64,000 nucleotides of DNA from Aliiroseovarius zhejiangensis (GCF_014656375.1 NZ_BNCH01000011.1:1-64000), one strand, 5' to 3'; positions 27,452 to 37,151 are shown, counted from the first letter of the stretch. Numbers and translations are program-made. Notes: generated by a model from the letters alone, not told the origin.

Positions 27452-27606
27452 GTTGTAACAGTGATTAACCAATCAGCATGTGTTGAGGTCGGGCCATTCT
27501 GCCGGAGAAGAATGTTGGCTCTCGGAGCGCATTGCCGCCATTCGTATTCTGCGCAGCATCCGACATTTTGGGCTCAGAGCGGTCATCGAAACCTCGAAGG
27601 AACCAC
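27452..27606. other. AT-rich gap before the amtB terminator
   Basis: Together with the mini-ORF and terminator this makes about 310 bases without a standard gene between the ClpP-fold gene and amtB. Composition remains atypical up to about 27600. No tRNA, repeat or known attachment site was seen. Confidence 0.4.
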
Positions 27607-27637
27607 AAAAAAGAAAAGGGGACCTTCCAGCCCCTTT
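27607..27637 (-). terminator. Terminator of glnK-amtB
   Basis: On the minus strand AAAGGGG and CCCCTTT form a seven-pair stem with a nine-base loop, followed by TCTTTTTTG, 65 bases after the amtB stop. Confidence 0.82.
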
Positions 27638-27701
27638 CCCACCCTGTTGGCCTTGGCATTTGCGCGGTCAGTGTGTCGGGGGTTTGCCCCCCGTTCACTT
27701 C

Positions 27702-29021
27702 TTACCCGTTGGTGAATTCCGGGTAGGCTTCCATGCCCAGCTCGGCCATGTCCAGCCCGTTGACTTCTTCCTCTTCGCTGACCCGCAGGCCCATGGTGGC
27801 CTTGATGACCCCGAAGAAGATGTAGCTGACCACGAAGACGAAGATGCCGATGGCTCCGAACCCCATGATCTGGGTGCCAAAGCTGGCGTCCGTGTTGGTC
27901 CAGGCCACGATGAACGTCCCCCAGAAACCTGCCACCAGGTGAACCGGGATGGCACCAACCACGTCGTCAATCTGCAAGCGATCCAAGAGCGGGACTACGA
28001 AGATCACGATTGCACCACCCACGCCGCCGATGATCAGGGACTGGAACAACGTGGGCGCCAGCGGCTCGGCGGTGATCGACACCAGACCCGCCAGTGCGCC
28101 ATTCAGGGTCATCGTCAGGTCGACCTTCCTGAACATCACCTGCGTCATGACCATGGCGACAATGGCACCCGACGCCGCCGCCATGTTGGTGTTTGCGAAG
28201 ATACGCGCCACGTCCGACACGTCGCTGATCGTGCCCATGGCCAGCTGCGAGCCGCCATTGAAGCCGAACCACCCAAGCCACAGGATAAACGTGCCCAATG
28301 TGGCCAGCGTCAGGTTGGACCCCGGCATCGGCACGGTGCGGCCATCCTTGTATTTACCGATACGCGGGCCGAGGATCAGGGCACCTGCCAGCGCGGCGAA
28401 CCCACCGGCGGCATGCACCAGGGTCGAGCCTGCGAAATCCGAGAAGCCAGCTTCCGACAACCAGCCGCCGCCCCACTGCCAGCTTGCCTCAATGGGATAG
28501 ATGAAGCCGGTCAACACGACGACGAAGGCCAGAAAGGGCCACAGCTTGACGCGTTCCGCCAGCGTGCCCGACACGATCGACGCCGTGGTGGCGCAGAACA
28601 TCAGCTGAAAGAAGAAGTCGGATGCACCCGAGGCATATCCGACGTCCACGGCCTCGGCCGCGACGCCAACCGGATCCAGCGAAGTCACGGCAAAGAACGG
28701 ACCCAACCAGCCTTCGATCATCCAGTCGCCCGGATACATGATGCCGTAGCCCGACAGCCAGTACATGATCGCCGCGATGGAAAAGAGCGCGATGTTCTTG
28801 GTCAGCTGCATGGTGACGTTCTTGGACCGGACCAGACCGGCCTCAAGCATGGCGAAACCTGCCGCCATCCAGAACACCAGGACGCCACCCAGAAGAAACA
28901 GAACCGAGGTCAGGATGAATTGCGTGTGCGCCGCAGCCTCACCGTTGGCGGCGTCTTGCGCGATGGCCAATCCCGGCAGGACCGTCAGTAGGGCCGATGA
29001 GATTATTAGTTTACGTATCAT
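27702..29021 (-). CDS. amtB: AmtB, ammonium channel
   Basis: A 439-residue ammonium transporter with a cleavable signal peptide (about 1-21, LPGLAIA) and eleven membrane helices expected for mature AmtB. Family segments include WMAAGFAMLEAGLVRSKN, STLVHAAGGFAALAGA and FVVSYIFFGVIKA. It passes ammonium into the cell and is blocked by GlnK when nitrogen is plentiful. AAAGGA precedes the ATG at 29021; the frame is open ten codons further. It follows glnK by 19 bases. Confidence 0.96.
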   Translation of the reverse strand: MIRKLIISSALLTVLPGLAIAQDAANGEAAAHTQFILTSVLFLLGGVLVFWMAAGFAMLEAGLVRSKNVTMQLTKNIALFSIAAIMYWLSGYGIMYPGDWMIEGWLGPFFAVTSLDPVGVAAEAVDVGYASGASDFFFQLMFCATTASIVSGTLAERVKLWPFLAFVVVLTGFIYPIEASWQWGGGWLSEAGFSDFAGSTLVHAAGGFAALAGALILGPRIGKYKDGRTVPMPGSNLTLATLGTFILWLGWFGFNGGSQLAMGTISDVSDVARIFANTNMAAASGAIVAMVMTQVMFRKVDLTMTLNGALAGLVSITAEPLAPTLFQSLIIGGVGGAIVIFVVPLLDRLQIDDVVGAIPVHLVAGFWGTFIVAWTNTDASFGTQIMGFGAIGIFVFVVSYIFFGVIKATMGLRVSEEEEVNGLDMAELGMEAYPEFTNG

Positions 29022-29040
29022 TGTCTTTCCTTTCGCGCGT

Positions 29041-29409
<369 letters not shown>

Positions 29410-29495
29410 TCAATGGGTCTGAAAGGGCCGAAGGACAGCGTTGGCACGGCTCCGCCGACCCGCAAAACGGCTGTTGCGCAAAATTTGCTGCGCAT

Positions 29496-29509
29496 GCACA
29501 ATGATGTGC
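29496..29509. promoter_or_regulatory. Possible NtrC-type operator upstream of glnK
   Basis: GCAC and GTGC are arranged as an inverted repeat with a six-base spacer, about 117 bases upstream of the glnK start. Enteric NtrC sites have a seven-base spacer, so the fit is imperfect. glnK-amtB is a usual NtrC target. Confidence 0.25.
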
Positions 29510-29616
29510 TTAATTTTTGGACAATGCGAAAAGTCGCAGGGGCCGGATGAACCGGCTACACTCTTCGAAACCGATTCGTTACTTTGGATCGACCGAGCAG
29601 ACGCGGAACCAGTATC

Positions 29617-31830
29617 ATGAGCCCAACCGGACCAAAGCGCCCCAAACTGGTGGCAGACAAGCGGTATTCCAAAACAAAGCCCGCGGCGAAAAAGCCTGCG
29701 CGGCGCAAATCCCGCAAACCCGCCACCAAACGCACGACGCGCCGCACGAGCCCCAATCGACCCAAGGGCATCCTGGGCTGGCCGATCTTCCTGATCGGCT
29801 GGGTGTTTCGCCTGATCTGGCGGCTGACCTGGAAAAGCGCGGTGGTGGTCACGCTGCTTGTGGCGGGTGCGGTGTTCTATTTCGCATCGACAATCCCGGA
29901 TCTGAACGCGCTGCTGGACGGGCGGGCCAAGGGGTCTGTCACGATCCTGGACCGTTACGGTGCGGTCTATGCCTGGCGCGGGGATCAGCGCGGGCGCACG
30001 ATCACCACCGAAACCGCCAGCCCTCATCTGACCCATGCCATCATTGCCAGTGAGGACAAGCGGTTCTATGGACATCTGGGGCTAAGCCCGCGCGGCATTG
30101 CCAGCGCCATCCGCATCAACCTGAGCGAAGGGCGCGGACCTTTGTCCGGCCACGGCGGGTCGACCCTGACCCAACAGGTGGCAAAGCTGTTGTGCCTTGG
30201 TGTGCCGTTCGACCCGAACGAGTGGAAGAACGAAGCGGCTTACGAGGCTGATTGCCGCCAAGGCTCGCTGCGGCGCAAGATCAAGGAAGCGGTCTATGCG
30301 CTGGCGCTGGAAACCAAGTTCTCGAAAGATGAAATTCTGACCATCTATCTGAACCGTGCCTATCTTGGCGCCGGGTCGCACGGGTTTGACGCCGCAGCGC
30401 AGCGATATTTCTCGATCCCGGCGTCCGAGCTGAACCCGGCACAGGCGGCGATGCTGGCGGGCATGTTGCCCAAGCCGTCGGTCTATGCCCCCACCGCCAA
30501 CCTGAAACGGTCTCAGGACCGGGCGGCAACGGTTTTGCGCCTGATGAACGAACAGGGCTATCTGAGCGATGCGGAAACCGCGCAGTTCCAGGCCAATCCC
30601 GCGACATTGTCCACCGCCGCCAAGGCGCAGGCCGGTGGATATTTCGCCGACTGGATCATGGGCGACCTGCCCGCGTTCCTGACGCGCAAAACCACCGAGG
30701 ACGTGATCATCAAGACCACGCTGGACCCGCGCATTCAAACCGCGGCAGAAGAGGCGATGTCAGAAATCTTCGCTACCAAGGTCTCGGCCGGATCCGAAGC
30801 CGAGGCTGCGATCGTGGTGATGAGCTCGGACGGCGCCGTGCGCGGCATGGTCGGCGGGCGCGAAACCAAGGTGACGGGTGCCTTCAACCGGGCCACGCAG
30901 GCAAAACGCCAGACCGGGTCGGCGTTCAAGCCATTCGTCTATGCGGCGGCGCTGGACATGGGATATCGCTGGGACGATTTCATTCTGGATGAACCCTATT
31001 GTGTGAATGTCCCCGGATCGGGTGAATGGTGCCCCAAAAACTATACCCGCAAACATTACGGCAATGTCAGCCTGACCGAAGCGCTGGCCCGGTCGCTGAA
31101 CATCCCCGCCGTCAAGGTGGCCGAGGATGTCGGGCTTGAGGCCGTGCGCAGCGTTGCCTCGATGTTTGGGATCGAAAGCGATCTGGCCGCTGGTCCTGCG
31201 CTGGCACTGGGCGCATCAGAAAGCACCTTGCTGGAAACCACCGGTGCCTTTGCGGGCATCCTGAACGGCGGTTCGGCAGTGATCCCCTATGGCCTGACGG
31301 AACTGAGCCTCGTCGGCGAAAGCGATCCTCTGATGACGCAAACAGGCGGGATCGGCGAGCGTGTGATCTCGCAACAGGCCGCGCAGCAACTGGTCTATAT
31401 GATGAGCCGCGTGGTCGAAGCCGGTACGGGCAGCCGCGCCAAGATCGACGGCCTGGAAATTGCGGGCAAAACCGGCACCACCAACTCATCCCGCGACGCC
31501 TGGTTCATCGGCTTCACCGCAGAATATGTCATGGGTGTCTGGATGGGGTATGACGACAATACACCCCTGAAAGGCGTCACCGGTGGCGGTCTGCCTGCCG
31601 AGATGTGGCGCGAAGCCATGGTGCGCATCCAGTCAGAGCTGGTCCCCACGCCACTTCCGATGATCCGGCCGGGCAGTGCACCGCAGTTTGATGGGCGGCT
31701 CATCACCTCGGACGGACGGGTCATTCAGGGTCAGGGTCAAGGCAATCGCCCGCAAGGGGGGCAGAATGTCGGCCAAGCTGTCGAGGACGCGTTGATCGGT
31801 GTGCTCCGGTCGATATTCGGCAAGAACTGA
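29617..31830 (+). CDS. Class A penicillin-binding protein (PBP1A-like)
   Basis: A 737-residue bifunctional cell-wall synthase. A basic cytoplasmic tail (1-50) is followed by a membrane helix (about 60-95, SAVVVTLLVAGAVFYFA). The glycosyltransferase domain carries the catalytic Glu in ASEDKRFYGHLG and GGSTLTQQVAK. The transpeptidase domain has SxxK as GSAFK, SLN and the KTGTT box. It polymerises glycan and crosslinks peptides in the periplasm. The ATG at 29617 is preferred over a TTG at 29584. It is shorter than E. coli PBP1A because no OB domain is evident. Confidence 0.93.
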   Translation: MSPTGPKRPKLVADKRYSKTKPAAKKPARRKSRKPATKRTTRRTSPNRPKGILGWPIFLIGWVFRLIWRLTWKSAVVVTLLVAGAVFYFASTIPDLNALLDGRAKGSVTILDRYGAVYAWRGDQRGRTITTETASPHLTHAIIASEDKRFYGHLGLSPRGIASAIRINLSEGRGPLSGHGGSTLTQQVAKLLCLGVPFDPNEWKNEAAYEADCRQGSLRRKIKEAVYALALETKFSKDEILTIYLNRAYLGAGSHGFDAAAQRYFSIPASELNPAQAAMLAGMLPKPSVYAPTANLKRSQDRAATVLRLMNEQGYLSDAETAQFQANPATLSTAAKAQAGGYFADWIMGDLPAFLTRKTTEDVIIKTTLDPRIQTAAEEAMSEIFATKVSAGSEAEAAIVVMSSDGAVRGMVGGRETKVTGAFNRATQAKRQTGSAFKPFVYAAALDMGYRWDDFILDEPYCVNVPGSGEWCPKNYTRKHYGNVSLTEALARSLNIPAVKVAEDVGLEAVRSVASMFGIESDLAAGPALALGASESTLLETTGAFAGILNGGSAVIPYGLTELSLVGESDPLMTQTGGIGERVISQQAAQQLVYMMSRVVEAGTGSRAKIDGLEIAGKTGTTNSSRDAWFIGFTAEYVMGVWMGYDDNTPLKGVTGGGLPAEMWREAMVRIQSELVPTPLPMIRPGSAPQFDGRLITSDGRVIQGQGQGNRPQGGQNVGQAVEDALIGVLRSIFGKN

Positions 31831-31855
31831 CACGGCATCACGCCACGGCGGCGGG

Positions 31856-32299
31856 TCAATCCGTCAGGGACAATACCCGCTGCAGAATGTTGATCAGCGC
31901 CGCGCGCTCGTCACCTGACAGCACGTTCAGAAAGCTGTCATTCAACCCGTGAATCAGCGGCGGCAGCTTTTGCGCCACGGCGCGCCCCTTGTCGGTCAGA
32001 AACACCCGAGTGGTGCGACGGCTGGACGGGTCCGCGCGGCGTTCGATCAGGCCATCCCGGGCCATCGCATCCAGATTTCGGCTGACCTGATATTCTGGCA
32101 AGGTCAACTTGGCGCCCAGCTCTCGCTGGCTTTGGCCGTCTTGCGCCAGCAGCTGCATCAGGGTCATGAAGAACCGAAAATCCAGATCCAGATCGGCCAG
32201 ACGCTGCTTCATCGCCTCGTCCATCCGACGCGCCAACACCTGTGACAGGAAGCCAAAACTTTCCTTGTGTGTACCTTCGGGCCAATTCGCGCTTGTCAT
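31856..32299 (-). CDS. MarR-family transcriptional regulator
   Basis: A 147-residue winged-helix regulator. The DNA-binding part is visible as QRELGAKLTLPEYQVSRNLDAM followed by the wing RRADPSSRRTTRVFLTDKG. MarR proteins usually repress a nearby gene and respond to small phenolic or lipophilic ligands or oxidation. No obvious target lies beside it apart from the convergent PBP gene and the upstream mla genes. Confidence 0.92.
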   Translation of the reverse strand: MTSANWPEGTHKESFGFLSQVLARRMDEAMKQRLADLDLDFRFFMTLMQLLAQDGQSQRELGAKLTLPEYQVSRNLDAMARDGLIERRADPSSRRTTRVFLTDKGRAVAQKLPPLIHGLNDSFLNVLSGDERAALINILQRVLSLTD

Positions 32300-32380
32300 A
32301 GCCTGCTTTCCTTTGTCGACCCTTTCTGGATACTTGCGAATGCAACCTTTCGCAACCCGAAGGGCAGCGGCCTGACCATC

Positions 32381-32413
32381 AAAAAACGCCCCTGCGCGGG
32401 CGCAAGGGCGTTT
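32381..32413 (-). terminator. Terminator of the mlaA-mlaC operon
   Basis: On the minus strand AAACGCCCTTGCGC and GCGCAGGGGCGTTT form a 14-pair stem (one wobble) with a two-base loop, followed by TTT. It lies 33 bases beyond the mlaC stop. Confidence 0.93.
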
Positions 32414-32445
32414 GATATCATGGCGGGTGGCAGGGTTCAGACAGG

Positions 32446-33063
32446 TCAGCCGGCTTTCAGATCGGCGATCAACTTGTTCAGGTCGCCGCCGCGGCGGTCC
32501 AGCATGGCGCCGATTTCCTTGCGTTCGGATTTCACGATGGAAATGCCTTCAACAACCATGTCGATGAACTTGCCGTCGCGCTTGGCCACGATGAAAATGA
32601 CATCAAAGGGCGATTTGCCCTTCAGGGTCGTCTGGGTCAGAACCTCATAGACGTTCTTGCCTTCCGACGTGCCGACCACATCAATGCGCCCCCCCTGAAA
32701 CTCGCGAAAGCGGCTTCCGTAGCGTTGCGCGATATAGCCCTGAAAGGCCTTGGTGAATTCGCGCTTCTGCGCGGCGCTGGCCGACCGGCCATCAACCCCA
32801 AGGGCACTTTGCGCGATATAGCTAACCGCAGCATATTTGGCGAACACGCCTTCAAAACGCTTGATCATCACGGCCTCAGAGGCACCGGAATTGATGATCC
32901 CGTTGATGTCGCTGACCACCTGCCCGATCAGGCTTTCCGCCTTCGACGCAGAAATGGCCGCCCACGCCCGACCCGGCAGCAAGGCCACAAGGCCCAGCCC
33001 GGCGAGACCGCCCAAGACTGCGCGGCGTGTCAGTGAGGTATCGTTACCCGTCATACGCATCAT
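32446..33063 (-). CDS. mlaC: MlaC, periplasmic phospholipid carrier
   Basis: A 205-residue Tgt2/MlaC protein with a twin-arginine-like leader (LTRRAVLGGLAGLG) and the lipid-binding fold (FAKYAAVSYIAQSALG, KSPFDVIFIVAKRDGKFIDMVVEGISIV). MlaC shuttles phospholipid between outer-membrane MlaA and the inner-membrane MlaFEDB complex. GAGG lies six bases before the ATG at 33063, and the gene overlaps mlaA by 20 bases. The mlaFED genes are not in the window. Confidence 0.92.
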   Translation of the reverse strand: MMRMTGNDTSLTRRAVLGGLAGLGLVALLPGRAWAAISASKAESLIGQVVSDINGIINSGASEAVMIKRFEGVFAKYAAVSYIAQSALGVDGRSASAAQKREFTKAFQGYIAQRYGSRFREFQGGRIDVVGTSEGKNVYEVLTQTTLKGKSPFDVIFIVAKRDGKFIDMVVEGISIVKSERKEIGAMLDRRGGDLNKLIADLKAG

Positions 33064-33787
33064 AAATATCCTCAAGTTCGTTGTCCTCGACTTCGATGCC
33101 AAGCTCGTATCGCCGCGAATCAAGATAATAGAGCCGCATCAGCTCGTACCCGTCTTCACTATTATAGAACTCTTCAATCGTATCGCCGAATGTGTAGCGA
33201 TCACCGAATTTTGACAGAACCCATGTGGCTTTGGGAAGGTGTTTTACCTCGGTCGGCAAAGCCAAGCTTAGTGGGTTCAGAACAAAGTCGACCAGAATGC
33301 CGAACCCGTCCCGCTCGGTCGACGGGCCAAAGAAGGGCAGCACCACGTAATCGCCTTCGGGGGCGCCCCAGACATGCAGCGTTTCGCCAAAATCGCTGTC
33401 GCGCTCTTCCAGCCCGATATCCGTTGCCACATCAAACAGGCCCAGCAATCCGAAGGTCGAGTTGAACAGGAACCGCACCGTATTGTGCACCGCGTCTTCA
33501 ACATTGCCCTGCAGGATGTTGTTCGCCACGACGCCCGGCAGCCCGGCATTGTCCGAGAACACCGAGATCGTGTCGCGCACCTCGCGCGGCAAAACCTCGC
33601 CATACGCGGTGGATGCGGGCGAGACCAACGCGCGGTCCAGGTCGATATTCGCCCCGTGCGTGCGACGGTTCTGAACCTCGTGCGGATCGTCATAGCCCGT
33701 CGGGGCCGGTGCCTGCGCACAGGCGCCCAAAGCAACTAACACAAGCCCAGCCAGTGCCGGAGAAATCTTCGAAAACGGTTTGGTCAC
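33044..33787 (-). CDS. mlaA: MlaA (VacJ) outer-membrane lipoprotein
   Basis: A 247-residue VacJ/MlaA protein. The lipobox LGAC is at about residues 19-22 when the GTG at 33787 is used. The conserved core is seen in NNILQGNVEDAVHNTVRFLFNSTFG and LHVWGAPEGDYVVLPFFGPS. MlaA removes phospholipid from the outer leaflet of the outer membrane. Alternative starts 16 codons further upstream lack a signal-like context. It is the first gene of the mlaA-mlaC pair. Confidence 0.9.
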   Translation of the reverse strand: MTKPFSKISPALAGLVLVALGACAQAPAPTGYDDPHEVQNRRTHGANIDLDRALVSPASTAYGEVLPREVRDTISVFSDNAGLPGVVANNILQGNVEDAVHNTVRFLFNSTFGLLGLFDVATDIGLEERDSDFGETLHVWGAPEGDYVVLPFFGPSTERDGFGILVDFVLNPLSLALPTEVKHLPKATWVLSKFGDRYTFGDTIEEFYNSEDGYELMRLYYLDSRRYELGIEVEDNELEDIYDAYDG

Positions 33788-33963
33788 ATTGATATCTTTG
33801 TCTTGGCAGCAATCATACATGTCGGGGCCACACATAATGTGCGGTGTTTCATTGCAAAGCCGTTAAGGGATTTGCAGCTTTTTATGTGTCTATTTGGCGA
33901 CAGTTTACAAGCCGAATCCCGCTGATGCCAGTGCGCCAAGCCCGTGCCCTGTCCTGTCGGGTT

Positions 33964-33985
33964 TCGTCAGGTCAGGTCAGGTCGG
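33964..33985 (+). repeat. Short tandem GTCAG repeat upstream of the secretion genes
   Basis: The five-base unit GTCAG is repeated three times in a row, followed by the variant GTCGG, just before the type I secretion ATPase start. It may be replication slippage; no role is evident. Confidence 0.5.
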
Positions 33986-33995
33986 TTCGGATCAC

Positions 33996-35750
33996 ATGGG
34001 ACAGCACGAAAACAGCTTTGGCCGGGAACATCTGCGCCGTGTCCGTCACCGGATGCGCGGGCTGCTGGTCAATGCGGCCATATTCTCGGTGTTCGTGAAC
34101 CTGCTGCTGCTCACCGCTCCGATCTATATGCTTCAGATTTATGATCGCGTCCTCAGCAGCGGGTCAGTGGCAACGCTCGTCACCCTGTCACTGCTGATGG
34201 CGTTTCTGTTTCTCATGATGGGGTGCCTGGATTATGCCCGTGGGCGGCTTCTGGCACGCGCAGGCGCCCGGTTTCAAGCTGAACTGGACGAACGCGCTTT
34301 TCAACTCGATCTGGCCGTGGACCCACCGCAACCGCAGCAACAACAGTCCGCACCCAAAGGCACGATCCAGAACATTGACTCGATCCGGCGACTACTGGCC
34401 AGCCCGGTCATGAGTGCCATGTTCGACCTGCCCTGGACTCCGGTATTCCTGCTGGCCATCACGCTGTTTCATCCGTGGCTGGGGGCGCTGGCCCTATCCG
34501 GCGGAGCAGTTCTGATTGGCGCCGCACTGCTGAATCAATGGCTGACCCGAGGTCCGGTGGCAGCGTCACTGGCCCATTCCCGCAAAGCCGATCTGTTGGC
34601 GGGTCGCTTGCAGACCGAAGGGCAAATGATCCGCGCGCTCGGGTTTACGGCGGGCACGGGGTGGCGCTGGCAAAAACTGCGACAGGTCGCACTTGGCGCC
34701 GCGCTGTGCGTTTCCGATCAACAAAGCCTGTTCGCCGTGATGACCAAGACATTCCGGCAGTTTCTGCAGTCGGCCATGTTGGGGCTTGGGGCCTATCTGG
34801 CACTGCAGGGCGAAATGTCACCGGGGGCAATGATTGCCGGGTCGATCCTGTTGTCCCGCGCGCTTGGCCCCGTTGACGTGATCGTCGGACAGTGGCCCAT
34901 TGCCCAGCGCGCGCAGGCCGCATGGCGCACCTTGGCCGCCGATCTGTCAATCACACAGCCAACGGCTGCAAAAACGACCCTGCCCCGTCCCGCTGCCAAT
35001 GTGCAGCTTGCGCATGTCACCGTGATTCCGGCGGGGCAGAGTTTCGCGGTCTTGCAGAATATCTCGTTCTCACTTCATCCCGGCACGGCACTGGGGGTGA
35101 TCGGCCCCTCAGGTGCGGGCAAATCGACGTTGGCGCGGGTGCTGACGGGCGCGCTGCGCCCCACCGCCGGATCGGTGCGGCTGGATGGCGCGGCACTTCA
35201 CCAATACGACCCGGCACAACTTGGCCATGCGATCGGTTACTTGCCGCAACGGGTGGTGTTCTTTGATGGAACCGTTGCCGAGAACATTGCGGGATTTCGC
35301 CCGGATACTGACGATGCCGATATCGTGGCCGCCGCCCGTGCCGCAGGCGCACATGAAGTCATCCTGTCCCTGCCCGACGGCTATGACACCATGGTCACAC
35401 CGGGAATGACGCCGATCTCGGGCGGCCAGTTGCAGCGCATCAGTCTGGCGCGCGCGTTGTTTGGCGACCCGCCCCTGGTGGTGCTGGACGAACCGAACTC
35501 GAACCTCGACCACGATGGTTCACATGCCCTGAGCCTCGCAATCCAGGCCGTCAAGAACCGTGGCGGCGCAGTGGTGATCATGGCGCACCGTCCCTCGGTC
35601 ATACAGCATTGCGACCAGCTGATGGTGCTGGAGCGAGGCCGGATCACCGACTTCGGGCCGCGCGAGGAGATCCTGCGCAAAACGGTGCGCAGCGCGCCGC
35701 AGCACCACGCCCTGTACAGTATAGAACAGGGTGGGGATGGCCATGCCTGA
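33996..35750 (+). CDS. Type I secretion system ABC transporter (PrtD-like)
   Basis: A 584-residue exporter half-transporter. Two hydrophobic segments near 30-75 and two further pairs make up the membrane domain. The nucleotide-binding domain follows, with Walker A GPSGAGKST, signature ISGGQLQRISLARAL and Walker B LVVLDEPNSNLD. The family (PrtD/HlyB without peptidase domain) exports RTX-type proteins or lipases in one step. The ATG at 33996 is my choice; the frame is open to a TTG at 33894. No RTX substrate or TolC gene is present in the window. Confidence 0.87.
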   Translation: MGQHENSFGREHLRRVRHRMRGLLVNAAIFSVFVNLLLLTAPIYMLQIYDRVLSSGSVATLVTLSLLMAFLFLMMGCLDYARGRLLARAGARFQAELDERAFQLDLAVDPPQPQQQQSAPKGTIQNIDSIRRLLASPVMSAMFDLPWTPVFLLAITLFHPWLGALALSGGAVLIGAALLNQWLTRGPVAASLAHSRKADLLAGRLQTEGQMIRALGFTAGTGWRWQKLRQVALGAALCVSDQQSLFAVMTKTFRQFLQSAMLGLGAYLALQGEMSPGAMIAGSILLSRALGPVDVIVGQWPIAQRAQAAWRTLAADLSITQPTAAKTTLPRPAANVQLAHVTVIPAGQSFAVLQNISFSLHPGTALGVIGPSGAGKSTLARVLTGALRPTAGSVRLDGAALHQYDPAQLGHAIGYLPQRVVFFDGTVAENIAGFRPDTDDADIVAAARAAGAHEVILSLPDGYDTMVTPGMTPISGGQLQRISLARALFGDPPLVVLDEPNSNLDHDGSHALSLAIQAVKNRGGAVVIMAHRPSVIQHCDQLMVLERGRITDFGPREEILRKTVRSAPQHHALYSIEQGGDGHA

Positions 35751-37038
35751 TCTGTCCGCCCGCAGCTTCACGATTTTCGGCTTCCTGGTGCTGGCCGTCC
35801 TGCTTGCCGGCCTTGGCCTTTGGGCCGTCACCGCGCAAATCGCGGGGGCTGTAGTGGCCCAAGGCATGCTTCGGCCCGCGCATGCGCTGCATGTGGTGCG
35901 TCATTCGGACGGGGGCGTCGTCGAATGGATCGGGGTTGAAGAGGGTGACAGGGTAAAAGCAGGTGACAGGCTTCTGACGCTGGACGCAACGCGGCATCTG
36001 TCACGGCGGGCAGTTCTGGAAACCCAACTGGCCGAAGTGCTGGCCCGCATTGCCCGTCTGAAAGCAGAACGCGATGGGGCTGACGACATCAGCTTTCCCG
36101 CTCGATTACACAAAACCGTGCGGGCAAACCCGAACCTTGCCGATGTCATGCGGGGGCAAATCCGCCTGTTTCAGTCGCGCCGCGAGCTGACAGCCACCCG
36201 AGCCGCGCAACTGGACAAGCGGGCATCGCAAATCGGCCAGCAGAAGAGTGGGTTGACCGCACAAGCCACGGCCCTTGCGCGGCAATTGGATCTGCTGCGC
36301 GAGGATCTGAACCGGCAACGCGACCTGTTGATGCAAGGGCTGGCCCAATATCCGCGGATCGCCGCCCTGGAACGCGAGGAAGCCGTTCTGACGGGCCGCC
36401 TGGCCGAACTCTCTGCCTCGATGGCCGAGGCAGAGTTGCGGCTGACCGAGACGCAGTTGCAGCAATCGTCACTTGTGGCCGAACAGCGTGAACAGGTGAT
36501 CGCAGAGCTGCGTGACTTACAGTCGAAATCGGCCGAGCTGACTGAAACCCTGCAAGGAATTGACTATGACATCCGACAGTTGACCCTGCGCGCGCCGGTT
36601 TCGGGCCGGGTGCACCAACTGACAATCCACACGCCGCAATCCGTGCTGAAACCCGGTCAACCTGTCTTGGACATAGTCCCACAGGACGGACCTCTTCGTG
36701 TCGCAGCGCGTATCCAGCCTCGTGATATTGATCAGCTTTTCATCGGTCAGCCTGTCACATTGACGTTTCCTTCGGTCGCACAACGGCATGGGGCAGATGT
36801 GAACGCCCATATCGACAAGATTTCGGCCGATGCCGTGACAGGCGATCAAACCGGTCACAGCTATTTTGAGGTCGAAATCACCATCGACCCCAAAGAGCAC
36901 GCGCACCTGCCACCGGAAGTCGTTCTGGTTCCCGGCATGCCAGTCACGGCGTTCATCAAGACAGGGTATCGCAGCCCGATATCGTATCTGTTGCACCCGC
37001 TGTCCGGCTTTTTTCGCACCGCGATGCGCGAAAAGTAA
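35743..37038 (+). CDS. Type I secretion membrane-fusion protein (HlyD/PrtE family)
   Basis: A 431-residue adaptor with an N-terminal membrane helix (about 7-33, FTIFGFLVLAVLLAGLGLW) and a split lipoyl domain (GVVEWIGVEEGDRVKAGD). A long alpha-hairpin region (about 85-270, heptad-like with many Leu/Glu/Gln) and a C-terminal beta barrel (LRVAARIQPRDIDQLFIGQPV) follow. It bridges the ABC exporter and a TolC-type outer-membrane channel. It overlaps the ATPase gene. An ATG at 35737 is the alternative start. Confidence 0.87.
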   Translation: MPDLSARSFTIFGFLVLAVLLAGLGLWAVTAQIAGAVVAQGMLRPAHALHVVRHSDGGVVEWIGVEEGDRVKAGDRLLTLDATRHLSRRAVLETQLAEVLARIARLKAERDGADDISFPARLHKTVRANPNLADVMRGQIRLFQSRRELTATRAAQLDKRASQIGQQKSGLTAQATALARQLDLLREDLNRQRDLLMQGLAQYPRIAALEREEAVLTGRLAELSASMAEAELRLTETQLQQSSLVAEQREQVIAELRDLQSKSAELTETLQGIDYDIRQLTLRAPVSGRVHQLTIHTPQSVLKPGQPVLDIVPQDGPLRVAARIQPRDIDQLFIGQPVTLTFPSVAQRHGADVNAHIDKISADAVTGDQTGHSYFEVEITIDPKEHAHLPPEVVLVPGMPVTAFIKTGYRSPISYLLHPLSGFFRTAMREK

Positions 37039-37151
37039 GGCGCACCGTCACATGCGCGGGGCGCTCAGCGCGCTTTCACCCTTTTCACCGTACAGATAGC
37101 AAGTTAGCGTCCCCGCACTTGCCCGCGCCGGATCAGTTGAAAGGATGTAAG

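Noticed and set aside
27480-28991. A 503-codon plus-strand open frame antisense to amtB
   Set aside because: amtB is certain on the other strand, and the frame crosses its terminator.
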